DNA of 64,000 nt from Sophora flavescens (Eukaryota > Streptophyta > Magnoliopsida > Fabales > Fabaceae), in assembly GCA_030762895.1 (NCBI GenBank), contig CM061064.1, positions 237,614,586-237,678,585 of the forward strand, in the 5' to 3' direction. The position numbers and the translations under genes are program-made. The number at the start of each line of letters is the position of its first letter. Position 1 is the first letter of the stretch. Shown piece after piece: positions 21,876 to 33,585 of the stretch. Below the pieces are notes generated by a model. The model had not been told where the DNA came from. It did not search any database and saw only the letters and a program-made list of their open reading frames with translations.

Positions 21876-23361
21876 TGTTGGTGACACCGGCAAGTGTACC
21901 GGGTCGTCGCAAGTAATAAAATAACACGGTAATTAATTACCGAGGTCGAACTCAGGGATTGGGCTACCAATTCGACTAATCCGCGGGAAATCCGATACGT
22001 TTGGTCAAGTTACAGAAGGTGGTTGAGAGAAAGAGAATAATATCAAAAATTCAATTAACGAATCTAATAAACTAATTAACTAAAAATCAGAAATTAAAAT
22101 GTCCAAGGTCACAAATCCACCTACCCAATATGTATTCCCAAGTGATGATGAATAACTCCCTAAGTTCAATTACAATGTCAACCGGGACCCCTAAATTCTC
22201 CTAAATCCACTCTCGTGCTCATTAGGACATATTCGACGATTGGATTAATTACTTACTAGGTCTCATAATCCTAATCTCGAATTTGATTAATTCTTGTTCC
22301 CTATAAGGTTGCACCTATCTCCTACTCACTCTCGTGCAATATTCGATCGATGATCCCAATTCAAGTTCTAAACGCAAATCGCCGACTAAGCCTCATCAAC
22401 ATTAACAAGTCAATCACGCAACACATATGATCAACACAATCAAATCAGAATTGGAAAACATTTATTGAGAAAAAGGGAGAAAGACATACATCATATCGAA
22501 TCTACACTGGCATGGGTGGCTTCATTGTTCCCTCAGACGAGAGGATTAGTTCCTCATGCTCATAGACAAACAATCGGACATAATCTCCATAAGAAAAAGG
22601 GAGACGCAGCTCCAAAGAGAAAAGAAATTACCCTAAACGCTACTCTAAACAGTGGAAAACTACTAGGATTCGCGGCCCTCCAAAAGCCCTATTCAGCCCC
22701 CCTAGATCTGATACTGAAACAGCAATATATAGGATTCCTGATCTGCGCTCGCTCGCGAGGCGAGAAGCCTCTCGCGAGGCGAAAATTAAAATTGGCGCGC
22801 TTTCAATTTGAACTCTCGCGAGGCGAAAGTATGTTCGCGAGGCGAATCTTCAAACCTTCCTCTGTCACAGCCGTGACCTTCATTACGGCTAGACCGTGAT
22901 TGTCTCTGTCTTCCAGTGTCTTCAAACTCTCGCGGGGCGAAATTCAATTCTAGGCTGTGACCTTCATCACTGCTAGGCTGTGATGGTCTCTGACTTCCAG
23001 GTCTTCATGATTCACGGGGCGATATTGTTTTCGCGGGGCGAGCCAGAGTGATGACTGTTGCTGCTTATTCTGATGTTCATGCTCGCGAGGCGAGTATCTC
23101 CAGAAGTGCTTTTTTCCACTGCTTCTTGACTTTCCTTGACTCTCGGAGCTTCACTTATTGACCTGAAAACACCAAAAGCAACCAAAAGCATAATTCTATC
23201 CAAAATAAGCTAAAAACTACACAAAAGACGCAAAACGAGTCAAAGTCCAACTTAGGAACAAAACAAGGCAAATTTGGGCGAAAACGAGAGTGAACTCGAA
23301 TAATTTGCACAAAAACCCTGGTTCATCTAGTCATAAAACTAGATAAGCCAGAGGCTTATCA
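21876..23361 (-). repeat. Element G 3' LTR (left)
   Basis: TGTTGGTGACACCGGCAAG to GGCTTATCA. In sense it starts TGATAAGCC. Its TATA-like box is the complement of 22725-22731. It differs from the right LTR mainly by whole 18-19 bp units of the paired 11-bp sites. Confidence 0.92.
22753..23093 (-). promoter_or_regulatory. Paired-palindrome array in G left LTR
   Basis: Pairs of 11-bp sites TCGCGAGGCGA separated by 8 nt occur at 22753-22782 (spacer GAAGCCTC) and 22816-22845 (spacer AAGTATGT), with a third variant pair near 23013-23042 (spacer TATTGTTT). A 12-N6-17 module lies at 22865-22899 (spacer CCTTCA). Two pairs have shrunk to single sites here (22930-22940, 23083-23093) where the right LTR keeps both. 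Confidence 0.85.
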
Positions 23362-23380
23362 AAACACCCCAAACTTAAAC

Positions 23381-23400
23381 CTTGCTTGTCCCCAAGCAAG
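23381..23400 (-). other. Hairpin H3 of element G
   Basis: Perfect 8-bp stem CTTGCTTG/CAAGCAAG around a GGGA tetraloop on the sense strand, 19 nt from the 3' LTR and just before the purine tract AAGTTTGGGGTG. Confidence 0.75.
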
Positions 23401-24677
23401 CTTAAAACTCAAAAACGACTCAAGACTTGGCAAGCCTAAAGGAATCAATCGATTTCGCACAAATTTAATTCAATCAAAATAGTTTTTCTCCAATGATCTC
23501 CCCCCTACATTAATGTAATCCCCGCATTCATTTAATTTAAATAGTTGAGAACCTATCATTCATGCCATCATTACTCTCAGTTGAGGATCAAAGATACACA
23601 CAAAGGAAGATCACCAATTTCAAACAGTTGCCTTCCTCACAAGGGTATGTAAAATTTCACTCATTCGCTCAAATTCATCTAGGCTATCAACTTCTCACTC
23701 AATTTCACATATCAAGAGCACTTCCCATGAATTTGATTTTCATCTCAATAATAGTTCCCACGAAAACATGCATGCAACATCAGAAGGTCTTTTAAAGGTT
23801 GTAATGAGGCCTGGCTCAAGGTAAGATATTCAAAGGATAGAGGCTAAGTCCCTAGGATCAATGAGAGCATGAAACTAATATCACAACAATTGAATTCACT
23901 CTCATATTATTCTCTTCCTTGCATTTGGTGGATACACACCTCTTCCTTTTTATATTTATTTTTCTTTGCCCTTTTTGGCACTTATTCAATGCTTTTCATC
24001 ACCCTTTTTTTTATTTTTTTTTCTTTTCTAAAGCCTTCGGCCCTTACTTCCGTTTTTCTTTTTCTCAACTATGATTCATGAACTTGTAGCCACCCCAAAC
24101 TTAGTTCCACAACAACACTCACAAAGCTAAAATTCCATACTCTCCTAAATCCTAGGATAGGGGAAAATCATGGTTTTTCTGATTTGATGGCTTGTAATGT
24201 AAGGTCATCAAGAACAATAGGCTTCAAGGCTCAATGTGGCTAACTAGGGATCATTCATCAAGGTTGGTTCAATTTATGGCCAAGTAGTTATTCAAAGAAA
24301 ATTGCCTAAATCATTTGATGCAACACATAAACATGCAAACCATAAAGAGATTCAAGCAAATTTGGGAAAGTGCAACCTAACAGTGATTCACACATTCAAA
24401 AACAGAGTTGGAGGCTCAAATCCTCACCTGGACATTTTGCAAATTGTTTGACCAAGATACGATTCCTAGTGTGTGTACCCCCTCACCCCAAACTTATCAT
24501 AAATCAAGTAATCACAATAAAATTCTCAAAGTTCAGTTTTCAATTTTTAAGTGAGGATAAACTTTTCTATTTTCAGGACCTAGGGGGAAATCATCAATGG
24601 TCAAAATAATACATGCAATCAGTCTATGCTCAATTTAATTAAATCCAACAAGCTTGCCGACACACATTCATACACAA

Positions 24678-24707
24678 ACTCTTGATCTTCTCAAATTATT
24701 CAAGAGT
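24678..24707 (-). other. Hairpin H2 of element G
   Basis: Perfect 8-bp stem ACTCTTGA/TCAAGAGT around the conserved 14-nt loop. Confidence 0.65.
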
Positions 24708-24748
24708 GACAAACAAAAACAAAACAAAAAGCAAACACAAAACAAAAG

Positions 24749-25661
24749 TTAGGAGAAAAGAGGGATACCTAGCTTGGGTTGCCTCCCAAGAAGCGCTTGT
24801 TTAACGTCCCGAGCTTGACTTATTAAGAAGCATCTACCTGGATCCCATAGCCTGTGAAACAAGGGCCAAGAGATGCTCATCATGTGAGATCCTCCACCCG
24901 GATCAAATGGTACTTGGAGTGGAGATTGTAGCAGCAATATGACTTTATCATCAACTCCACCCAGCCAGTGTGTGAAAATTCCATTGACCTCTATAATTAT
25001 GAACTCACTTCCTCTCGGGTCAAATGGTGTCTTCACGAGGAAGTGTGCCAGACAAGTGGGAGGGTCTATCTTACCGGTGTCCACACATGCATGCAAGCCA
25101 ACATATTTATTTAACACAAATTTTCGGTTGCTTGGCAAGCAGGGTGGAATCCACTACCACTTCGTCTTCATTTTGATCTATCCCCAAAACCAGATTTTCT
25201 TCAAATTGGGCTTCATGTGACTCTTGTACTAACTACTTGCAAATCTCCTCGACTTGCGTTTTGAAATTCTGCATCACAGTTTCGATACTGTCACAGTTGG
25301 CTCTTGCCTTGGCCTCAGAGGTGGATAGCTCCTGGGAATATTGTTCTAGAGCAGCTTTCAACGGTGTTTGCTCATTCCATTCCCATTCCTCCTCATGCTT
25401 CATGATTATACTATAAGCTTGTGCATGAGGGCAATTACGTCCCCAGCGCCAGTGATCTCCCAGGGTTATATTAGGCCCAAAGTCATATTTTGTAACACCG
25501 TCCAAGGCTGGAAAATAAATAGTCACCATGATTTGCAATCCACCTTGAAAGGGTACCTCGCATACAAAACAGGGCCAAGACCAAGTGGGATCAAGAAATA
25601 GAGAATAATAATAGAAATTAAAAATAAAATAAAAATGAAAATAACTTAACCAAATAATCAA
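24749..25661 (-). pseudogene. Unknown ORF of element G, broken
   Basis: This corresponds to the frame of element F. A first part (25661-25233) holds EEEWEWNEQTPLKAALEQYS and SEAKARANCDSIETV and ends at a TAG where F has CAG. A frame change near 25120 leads to the second part (25138-24749) with HACVDTGKIDPPTCL, FDPRGSEFIIIEVNGIFTHW and a WDPG repeat. The last residues read through conserved hairpin H1, so the true stop has probably been lost. The N-terminal part differs from F: it lies in leader sequence shared with C. I do not recognise a function. Confidence 0.55.
24771..24815 (-). other. Conserved block with hairpin H1 (element G)
   Basis: CTTGGG (24773-24778) and CCCAAG (24785-24790) pair around a 6-nt loop. 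The flanking GCGCTTGTTTAACGTCCCGA is nearly identical in C and D and recognisable in F. Confidence 0.7.
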
Positions 25662-25719
25662 ACTTCCTAAAAATTAGAAAAATTGGTTGTGCCAATCCCC
25701 GGCAACGGCGCCAAAAACT

Positions 25720-27221
25720 TGTTGGTAACGCCGACAAGTGTACCGGGTCGTCGCAAGTAATAAAATAACACGGTAAGTAATTACCGAGGTCGAACTCAGG
25801 GATTGGGCTACCAATTCGACTAATCCGCGGGAAATCCGATACGTTTGGTCAAGTTACAGAAGGTGGTTGAGAGAAAGAGAATAATATCAAAAATTCAATT
25901 AACGAATCTAATAAACTAATTAACTAAAAATCAGAAATTAAGATGTCCAAGGTCACAAATCCACCTACCCAATATGTATTCCCAAGTGATGATGAATTCC
26001 TCCCTAAGTTCAATTACAATGTCAACCGGGACCCCTAAATTCTCCTAAATCCACTCTCGTGCTCATTAGGACGTATTCGACGATTGGATTAATTACTTAC
26101 TAGGTCTCATAATCCTAATCTCGAATTTGATTAATTCTTGTTCCCTATAAGGTTGCACCGATCTCCTACTCACTCTCGTGCAATATTCGATCGATGATCC
26201 CAATTCAAGTTCTAAACGCGAATCGCTGACTAAGCCTCATCAACATTAACAAGTCAATCACGCAACACATATGATCAACACAATCAAATCAGAATTGGAA
26301 AACATTTATTGAGAAAAAGGGAGAAAGACATACATCATATCGAATCTACACTGCCATGGGTGGCTTCATTGTTCCCTCAGACGAGGGGATTAGTTCCTCA
26401 TGCTCATAGACAAACAATCGGACATAATCTCCATAAGAAAAAGGGAGACGCAGCTCCAAAGAGAAAAGAAATTACCCTAAACGCTACTCTAAACAGTGGA
26501 AAACTACTAGGATTTGCGGCCCTCCAAAAGCCCTATTCAGCCCCCCTAGATCTGATACTGAAACAGCAATATATAGGATTCCTGATCTGCGCTCGCTCGC
26601 GAGGCGAAAATTAAAATTGGCGCGCTTTCAATTTGAACTCTCGCGAGGCGAAAGTATGTTCGTGAGGCGAATCTTCAAACCTTCCTCTGTCACAGCCGTG
26701 ACCTTCATTACGGCTAGGCCGTGATTGTCTGTCTTCCAGTGTCTTCAAACTCTCGCGGGGCGAGATTCTTTCGCGGGGCGAAATTCAATTCTAGGCTGTG
26801 ACCTTCATCACGGCTAGGCCGTGATGGTCTCTGACTTCCAGGTCTTCATGATTCGCGGGGCGATATTGTTTTCGCGAGGCGAGCCAGAGTGATGACTGTT
26901 GCTGCTTATTCTGATGTTCATGCTCGCGAGGCGAGACTCAACTCGCGAGGCGAATATCTCCAGAAGTGCTTTTTACCACTGCTTCTTGACTTTCCTTGAC
27001 TCCCGGAGCTTCACTTATTGACCTGAAAACACCAAAAGCAACCAAAAGCATAATTCTATCCAAAATAAGCTAAAAACTACACAAAAGACGCAAAACGAGT
27101 CAAAGTCCAACTTAGGAACAAAACAAGGCAAATTTGGGCGAAAACGATAGTGAACTCGAATAATTTGTACAAAAACCCTGGTTCATCTAGTCATAAAACT
27201 AGATAAGCCAGAGGCTTATCA
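25720..27221 (-). repeat. Element G 5' LTR (right)
   Basis: TGTTGGTAACGCCGACAAG to GGCTTATCA, 1502 bp. Palindrome array at 26597-26953: pairs 26753-26781 (7-nt spacer) and 26924-26953 (8-nt spacer, GACTCAAC) are complete here, while the first pair has shrunk to a single site at 26597-26607. Confidence 0.92.
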
Positions 27222-28158
27222 GTGGCCTAGATTAATGAATTTGCATTAGGATTAGGGATTACGCGATTACTAGTAAACTAAACTCCATTTCTAGACGCAA
27301 GGGTTACTAGGTGATTAATTTCAGTTCCGGTTCTAATACGAATTTCTCAATTGCATACCAAAACACTTATCGAGTCATGGGGGTGCTAGCCACAACAAGC
27401 ATTAAGCATAGAAAATCAATCACTAATACGAAGGCATGAAAAAAGAATAATCAGTCAAGACAAATACATAAATAATCAGTTTGGTTACATCTAATCCCAA
27501 CAAACGGGATTTAGCTACTCATAAAACAGAAAGCAAAAACCAGAGAAATAGGAGAAGAGGAGAGAAGAAACTCCATGAGAGCTTTCCACTGTCGTCACAG
27601 TAGCCCCTCTCAGCAGCTCCATTCTAGGGTTACAATCCTCCAATCCAGAATCCAGATCCAGAATTTTTTTTTGTCTTCTGCGCTCATATTTATAGGGAGG
27701 CCACGCGTCACGGCCTTGATGGCCATCACGGTCAGGCCGTGACGTGTTCTGGAGTGGGCGCACTTTCAAAATTGGATTCTCGTGAGGCGAGATGAAGATT
27801 CGCAAGGCGAGACTTCAAATTCTAGTCTGTCACAGCCGTGATACCTATCAAGGCTAGGCCGTGACAGCCTCTGACTTTTGCCTTCTGCTATGCTTGATCA
27901 TGGCCGTGATGACCATCACGGCCAGGCCGTGATGAGCTCTGTTTGGCTCAATTTCTTCACTTCTCAAGCTTTATTCCATCCAAGCTCCATCAAGGCTGAT
28001 TTTGATCATTTTTACATTAATTCCTGCAAAACAACACCAAGAAACCGCTTCACCCGTTCCAAGGGAAAAATTAACTAAAATCAAATAAAGAATGCCTAAT
28101 CTATATGAAAAATGCATGCAAAAGTGTACAGAAAACATCATGTAAAATCACACTATCA
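27222..28158 (-). repeat. Element F second LTR, remainder
   Basis: Continues from GTGGC and matches the second part of the left F LTR to CACTATCA. Three 12-N6-17 modules occur again (starting near 27708, 27830 and 27898), with more substitutions than in the left LTR. Confidence 0.85.
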
Positions 28159-28525
28159 AATCACCCCAAGCTTATTCAATTACTTGTCCTCAAGCAATCA
28201 TTAAGGCCAGAAGATCAACAAGAATCAAAACATGGATAGTGAACCAAGAACCCGAGTAAATACTAATCCAAGTAATAGGCATTTCAAACAATTCAGCAAG
28301 AGACAACCAGTTCAGGTCCAACTAGACGCTTAGGTTTCTTAGACTCATTTTCTCACTGATTCGGGCACTCTTTCTCACCTGAAGATCACCCCAAGCTTAT
28401 TCATTTGCTTGGCTCTCTTTCTCACCTCACTAAAGTGTTAGGGAAATAAGACAATTCGCTCCATTTTCCTCAAGTAATGAATTCTACCATAGGCTTGACT
28501 ATCAACCAACTCTCTACTTTATTAA
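28159..28525 (-). repeat. Partial second internal copy of element F
   Basis: Matches 18509-18875 closely, including the H3 region, then stops at TTTATTAA and is followed by B LTR sequence. It shows F was a tandem LTR-internal-LTR-internal structure before a deletion. Confidence 0.85.
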
Positions 28526-28527
28526 CT

Positions 28528-28874
28528 CTACTGAGAGCCATGAGTTTTTGGTATGGTTCTGAACTACTCGTTGCTTATATGTATATGTCTTTATTTTCTT
28601 TACTTAGTTGATGGAGAATAGCCTATACTTATGAGGGCTCTTTTGTTATCTCCTATTATAGGTAATGTGTATTTAAAAGGTGATGTATATATATAGATAT
28701 ACATATATGTTTGTTTATTTTTACAATGATTCTATGTTTAAAAAGAAAAAAAATTCAGCACTATTTTCGTAAAGAAACATTTATTCTAAAATATATTTTC
28801 CGAAATTAACCAGCGATAAATAATTTAATTTCTGTTTTGGGTAACTATGTGATGACCCTAGAAGGGGTGTCGCA
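28528..28874 (+). repeat. Element B LTR1, last part
   Basis: Resumes with CTACTGAGAGCCATGAG, equivalent to 37616 in LTR2, and ends GGGGTGTCGCA like LTR2 at 37964. Bases 28526-28527 are filler at the junction. Confidence 0.9.
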
Positions 28875-28878
28875 TTTG

Positions 28879-28890
28879 TGGTATCAGAGC
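28879..28890 (+). promoter_or_regulatory. Primer-binding site of B internal 1 (tRNA-Met)
   Basis: TGGTATCAGAGC, four bases after the LTR end, is complementary to the 3' end of initiator tRNA-Met. Confidence 0.9.
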
Positions 28891-29057
28891 TGGTCGAGTC
28901 TTTCGGGAATGTTGGGAAATAGGTCTGTTATGTCTATGTTATGTGATCTCTGACTTATATTTGTTTTAATTACTTATTAGAAGTAATGTGTGGTAACAAG
29001 TAAGTTTGCGTTTCAGTTCTGGTTTTGGTTTAACTGATTTTGATTTGTAGGTTAGTT

Positions 29058-30612
29058 ATGGAACCAGAAGCTGGACGTGGACGTGGACGTGGATGTGGAC
29101 GCGGTCGTGGACGAGGCCGTAGAGGTGGTCGTGTTGGTGGTCGTGGTAACATGAATGAGGAATATGAGGAAAGAGTGGATTATGCGGCTCAAGCAATGGA
29201 GAATGTGGCAGCAGCGATTGCAAATCAAACTGCGGCGATGAATGTCCAGAATCTGCAAGCTGCAGAAGGCAAGGCTTTGATTCCGTTTCGAAGTCAAAAT
29301 CCTTCACAATTTGGTCTGGATGCTGATCCTGAAAAGGCTGATCTGTGGATCCAGGAGATGGAGAAAATCTTCGAGTTGGTAGTCACGCCGGCAGATGTTC
29401 AGGTCACATATGATGCTTTCCTACTGGTGGGAGATGCAGAGTATTAGTGGAAAGGTGCTAGGCTACTGTTGGAGGCTGATCATCAAGACATTACTTGGGA
29501 TGTTTTTCGAACTGCATTCATGGACAAATATTTTTCAGAAAGCATAAGGATTGAGAAAGAACGACAATTTCTGGGGCTACAACAGAGAGAGTTATCTGTA
29601 GGGGAGTATGCGGCGAAGTTTGAATCGCTTGCCAAATACTTTTGTTTCTTTCAAGCTCAACCGAATAAAGGCTGGAAGTGTGAAAGGTTTGAAGCAGGAC
29701 TGCGATTTGAGATTAAGGAGTCTGTTTTACCTCTGCAACTTCGTAATTTCCAAGCTCTAGTGGAAATGAGTCGTAAGATCGAGAAAATGAGGAAAGGAAA
29801 GGATAATAGAGGAAGTGCTGGTGGAGCGTCTCACTTCAAGAACCAGAATCAGAACTAGAGAGGAAAACAGAATCAGAGGAAGCCTTATTTTCATCCGCAA
29901 GGAAATAATCAGAATCGACAACAAAATCGTTCGAATTTTGCTACATCAGGGAATGGAGGTCAAAGGAATCAGAATCAAAGTCAGATTAGGAGATGCTTTA
30001 ACTGTGGAGATACGGGACACATGTCAAATACTTTTCCTATGAGGGGAGTAAGATGTTATAATTGCAATCAACTGGGACACATGGCGAAGGACTGCAAAAT
30101 ACCAAAGCGTGAACCGACTGTCAATCACGTCGGAGCAAATAAACCGACAGCCAAAGGGAGAGTTTATACGATGAGTGGGACCGAAGCTTCAAATTCTGAC
30201 GATATCATACAGGGTAAGTGCGACATAAACGATGATCTTTTAACTGTACTTTTTGATTCAGGTGCAACGCATTCTTTTATCTCGATGGATTGTGTGAAAC
30301 TGTTAAAATTGCATGTTTCTTCCATGTTGTGTGATCTTATTGTTTCAACTCCTACTGCTAAGCCAGTTTTAGTCACTTCTGTTTGCTTGAATTGTCCTAT
30401 CATTATTCAGGATAAACATTTTCTTGTTAACCTGATTTGTTTGCCTTTAATACAGTTAGATGTAATTTTAGGCATGGATTGGTTGTCTTCTAACCATATC
30501 TTGATTGTCTGTGCTCGTAAAACCCTAGTTTTTCCTACGGATGAGATTTCTGGATTGTTAATTGCTGATCAAGTAAAAGCTTCTTTAAAAGAGGGAGCGT
30601 AAGGATACATGC
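29058..30612 (+). pseudogene. Element B copy 1: gag-protease
   Basis: Gag starts at ATG 29058 after a TTTGTAG acceptor-like site, with an Arg/Gly-rich opening. The core (WIQEMEKIFELV, FMDKYF) is the retrotransposon gag domain. Two zinc knuckles follow: CFNCGDTGHMSNT, whose last cysteine is Phe here, and CYNCNQLGHMAKDC, complete. The aspartic protease motif is LFDSGATHSF, then VILGMDWL. One frame runs throughout, broken by TAG at 29445-29447 and 29856-29858 (both Trp in copy 2) and TAA at 30600-30602 (Gln in copy 2). A one-base deletion near 30613 follows. It cannot give a full polyprotein. Confidence 0.92.
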
Positions 30613-33549
30613 TATTTTTTCCTTAGACGTTAAGAGTGAGTTAGACTTGCAGTATGTACCCGTTGTCAATGAGTTTCTGGAAGTTTTTCCTGAAGATGTA
30701 CCTGGATTACCACCTGTTCGGGAAATTGAGTTCGTGATTGATCTGGTTCCAGGCACTGGACCAATATCCATAGCACCATATCGAATGTCGCCATCAGAAC
30801 TTGAGGAATTAAAAGGACAATTAGTGGAACTGATGCGGAAAGAATTCATTAGACCCAGTGTATCTCCTTGGGGAGCTCCAGTTTTATTAGTGAAGAAGAA
30901 AGACGGAACTTCTCGGTTATGCGTAGATTTTCGTCAGTTGAATAAAGTGACGATTAAGAATAAGTATCCACTTCCAAGGATAGATGATTTAATGGATCAG
31001 TTACGAGGAGCAGTTGTTTTCTCAAAGATAGATTTACGTTCGGGTTATCATCAGATTCGCGTGAAGGCGGAGGACATTCTTAAAACAGCGTTTAGAACAC
31101 GTTACGGACATTACAAGTACCTTGTGATGTCGTTTGGAGTTATGAATGCTCCAGCTATATTCATGGATTACATGAATAGGATTTTTCGTCCTTGGATCAG
31201 TTTGTCGTTGTTTTCATCGACGATATTCTAATCTATTGTCCCAGTAAAGAAAAACACGTTGAACATCTCAGTGTGGTTCTCCAAATTCTAAAGGAGAAAC
31301 AACTTTACGTGAAACCTGAAAAGTGTGAATTTTGGTTAGACCAAGTTCAATTTTTAGGGCACATAGTCTTAAGTGAAGGAATATTTGTTGATCCATCGAA
31401 AGTTGAGACTGTTTTACAATGGGAAAGGCCTAAGACGGTGACCGAGATTCGTAGTTTTGTGGGTTTAGCAGGATACTATAGAAGATTCATTGAGGGATTT
31501 TCCAAAATAGTAGGACCCCTTACCCAATTAACTCGAAAGGATGAAGCTTTTATATGGACTAAAGTATGTGAAGAAAGTTTTCAAGAGTTGAAACGAAGGT
31601 TAACTACTTCACCGGTATTGATACTACCTGATCCTCATGAACCTTTTGAGGTTTATTGTGATGCTTCACATCAAGGGCTAGGATGTGTATTGATTCAAGT
31701 CCGGAAAGTCGTGGCTTATGCTTCAAGACAATTGAAGATTCATGAAAGGAATTATCATACACATGATTTGGAGCTAGCAGCAGTGGTATTCGCTTTAAAA
31801 ATCTGGAGACATTATTTGTATGGAGCAACTTTTAATGTTTTCAGCGACCATAAAAGTTTGAAATATCTGTTTGATCAGAAGGAGCTGAACATGAGGCAGA
31901 GGCGTTGGTTGGAACTTCTAAAGGATTACGATTTCCAACTACAGTATCACCCTGGAAAAGCAAATGTTGTAGCAGATGCTTTGAGCAGGAAATCAATGCA
32001 TATATTGGCAATGATGGTTAAAGAGCAACAGTTATTAGAACAATTCCGAGATATGCGATTGACAATTAAGGTATTGCCAGGAAAATTGTGTTTAGGTATG
32101 ATTACTGTTTCAAGTGGACTAATGGAGCAAATTAAAGAAAAGCAAGAAAGTGATCAGTACCTACAAGGAGAAAGAGAATTAGTGCGACAGGGAGCAGTGT
32201 CGGAATTTAAAGAAGGAAATGATGGAATATTAAGGTTTGGTGAAAGGATTTGCGTACCGAATGATGTTAAGATGAGGAAGTTAATTCTTGAAGAATCTCA
32301 TAGGAGTAAGTTGAGTTTGCATCCGGGAGCAACTAAGATGTATCAGGATTTAAAGAAATTGTATTGGTGGCATGGCATGAAGAAAGATGTAATGGAATTT
32401 GTAGCTGCGTGTTTAACTTGTCAAAAGGTTAATGTAGAACATCAAAGACCAGCAGGAATGCTAAAATCCTTAGACATTCCAGAATGGAAATGGGATGGTA
32501 TTGCGATGGATTTCGTGTCAGGTTTGCCAAAGACTCGGAAAGGGTATGACTCTATATGGGTAATAGTTGATCGACTGACGAAGTCAGCCCACTTTTTACC
32601 AGTTAATGTGAAATACTCACTGGAAAGACTAACCCAGTTATACATCGATGAAATTGTTAGATTACATGGAGTACCTTTGAGTATTGTCTCAGATCGTGAT
32701 ATGAGATTTACATCAAGATTTTGGCAAAGTCTGCAAGAGTCGTTGGGAACAAAACTTAGATTAAGTTCTGCGTATCATCCTCAAACGGATGGACAATCAA
32801 AGAGGACTATTCAGTCTCTTGAAGATTTATTGAGAGCCTGTGTACTGGAAAATGCTGGAAGTTAGGATGAATATCTATCATTGATAGAATTCACTTACAA
32901 TAACAGTTTTCACTCGAGCATAGGAATGACACCCTATGAAGCGCTGTATGGTCGACGGTGCAGAACGCCTTTATGTTGGTACCAGGATGGTGCGAGTTTT
33001 ATGGTAGAACCAGATATCGTGCAACAAACGACGGAAAAGGTGAAAATGATCCAAGAGAAAATGCGGACAACTCAGAGTCGACAGAAAAGTTATGCTGACA
33101 AGAGACGACGACCTCTTGAGTTTGAGGAAGGTGAGAATGTGTTTTTCAGAGTCACGCCAACGACTGGGGTTGGCAGAGTAATTAAATCCAGGAAACTCAC
33201 TCCTAAATTCATCGGACCTTACCAAATTCTTCGTCGGGTAGGTCCTGTAGCCTATAAAATTTCTTTACCGCCTTTTCTATCCAATCTTCATGATGTTTTT
33301 CATGTTTCAAAATTGAGGAAGTATATTCCTGATCCATCTCACGTAATTGAACCTGAATTAGTACAACTAAAAGAAAACTTGTCTTATGAGACTTTACCTG
33401 TACGAATCGCGGATAAGATGATTAAGCAGCTCAGAGGTAAACAAATCTCGTTGGTCAAAGTTATTTGGGATGACGTGAATGGAGAAGCAACTTGGGAAGT
33501 AGAAGATAAAATGAAGTTACCGTATCCCGATCTATTTACAGGTACGTAA
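30613..33549 (+). pseudogene. Element B copy 1: RT-RNase H-integrase-chromodomain
   Basis: RT: VDFRQLNKVTIKNKYPL, FSKIDLRSGYHQIRV and the catalytic VVVFIDDILIY. A 4-base deletion at about 31190 shifts the frame inside RT. RNase H: EVYCDASHQGLG and ALSRK end. Integrase: HHCC finger about 32298-32430, then IVDRLTKSAHF and IVSDRDMRFTS with the two catalytic Asp. The catalytic Glu position (GQSERT-type motif) is Lys here (about 32800). A TAG at 32863-32865 replaces a Trp. The C-terminus (LPVRIADKMIKQLRGKQISL, VIWDDVNGEATWEVE) is the chromodomain of Tekay-type chromoviruses, which in related elements targets integration to chromatin. Inactive by frameshifts, stop and loss of the integrase Glu. Confidence 0.92.
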
Positions 33550-33560
33550 TTTCGAGGATG

Positions 33561-33585
33561 AATTTTTTTTTTAATAGGGTAGTAA
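33561..33585 (+). promoter_or_regulatory. 3' border tract of B internal 1 (polypurine tract region)
   Basis: After GAGGATGAA comes a T-run and TTAATAGGGTAGTAA directly before the LTR start TGTAACACC at 33586. The purine part is weak compared with related elements. Confidence 0.5.

Larger units (their letters stand above)
23362..24748 (-). other. G internal 3' non-coding region
   Basis: About 1.4 kb without a coding frame, closely similar to C (47500-48877) and D (52106-53500) although their coding regions differ. It contains H3 (23381-23400), a G-tract on the sense strand about 140 bp from the LTR (complement of about 23501-23507) and H2 (24678-24707). Confidence 0.75.
21876..27221 (-). mobile_element. 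Element G: complete non-autonomous LTR element
   Basis: 5346 bp flanked by GTGGC (21871-21875 and 27222-27226). Left LTR 21876-23361 (1486 bp), internal 23362-25719, right LTR 25720-27221 (1502 bp). It is read on the minus strand. The primer site is the complement of about 25693-25719 (TTGGCGCCGTTGCCGGGGATTGG). It shares with C the LTR end TGATAAGCCTCTGGCTTATC, the leader with TTTTGTATGCGAGGTACCC, and hairpins H1-H3, but carries one unknown frame in place of gag-pol. Confidence 0.93.
17128..28525 (-). mobile_element. Element F: tandem non-autonomous Athila-like element
   Basis: Layout on the plus strand: LTR 17128-18508, internal 18509-21509, second LTR 21510-28158 (split by G), then the first 367 bp of a second internal copy (28159-28525), which ends abruptly. 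It is read on the minus strand: the primer site (complement of 21486-21509, TTGGCGCCGTTGCTGGGGATT) lies left of the second LTR. The left junction is in B sequence GGGGTAGC. At the right junction 24 bp of B (matching 37592-37615) are missing, so no target duplication survives. No gag-pol is present; one unknown frame lies at 20376-21365. Confidence 0.85.

Noticed and set aside
29052..29307. Minus-strand frames opposite gag (and the same at 38142-38382)
   Set aside because: They are antisense of the Arg/Gly-rich gag start. Their Thr/Ser-rich or His-rich content simply mirrors the GGACGTGGACGT repeats.
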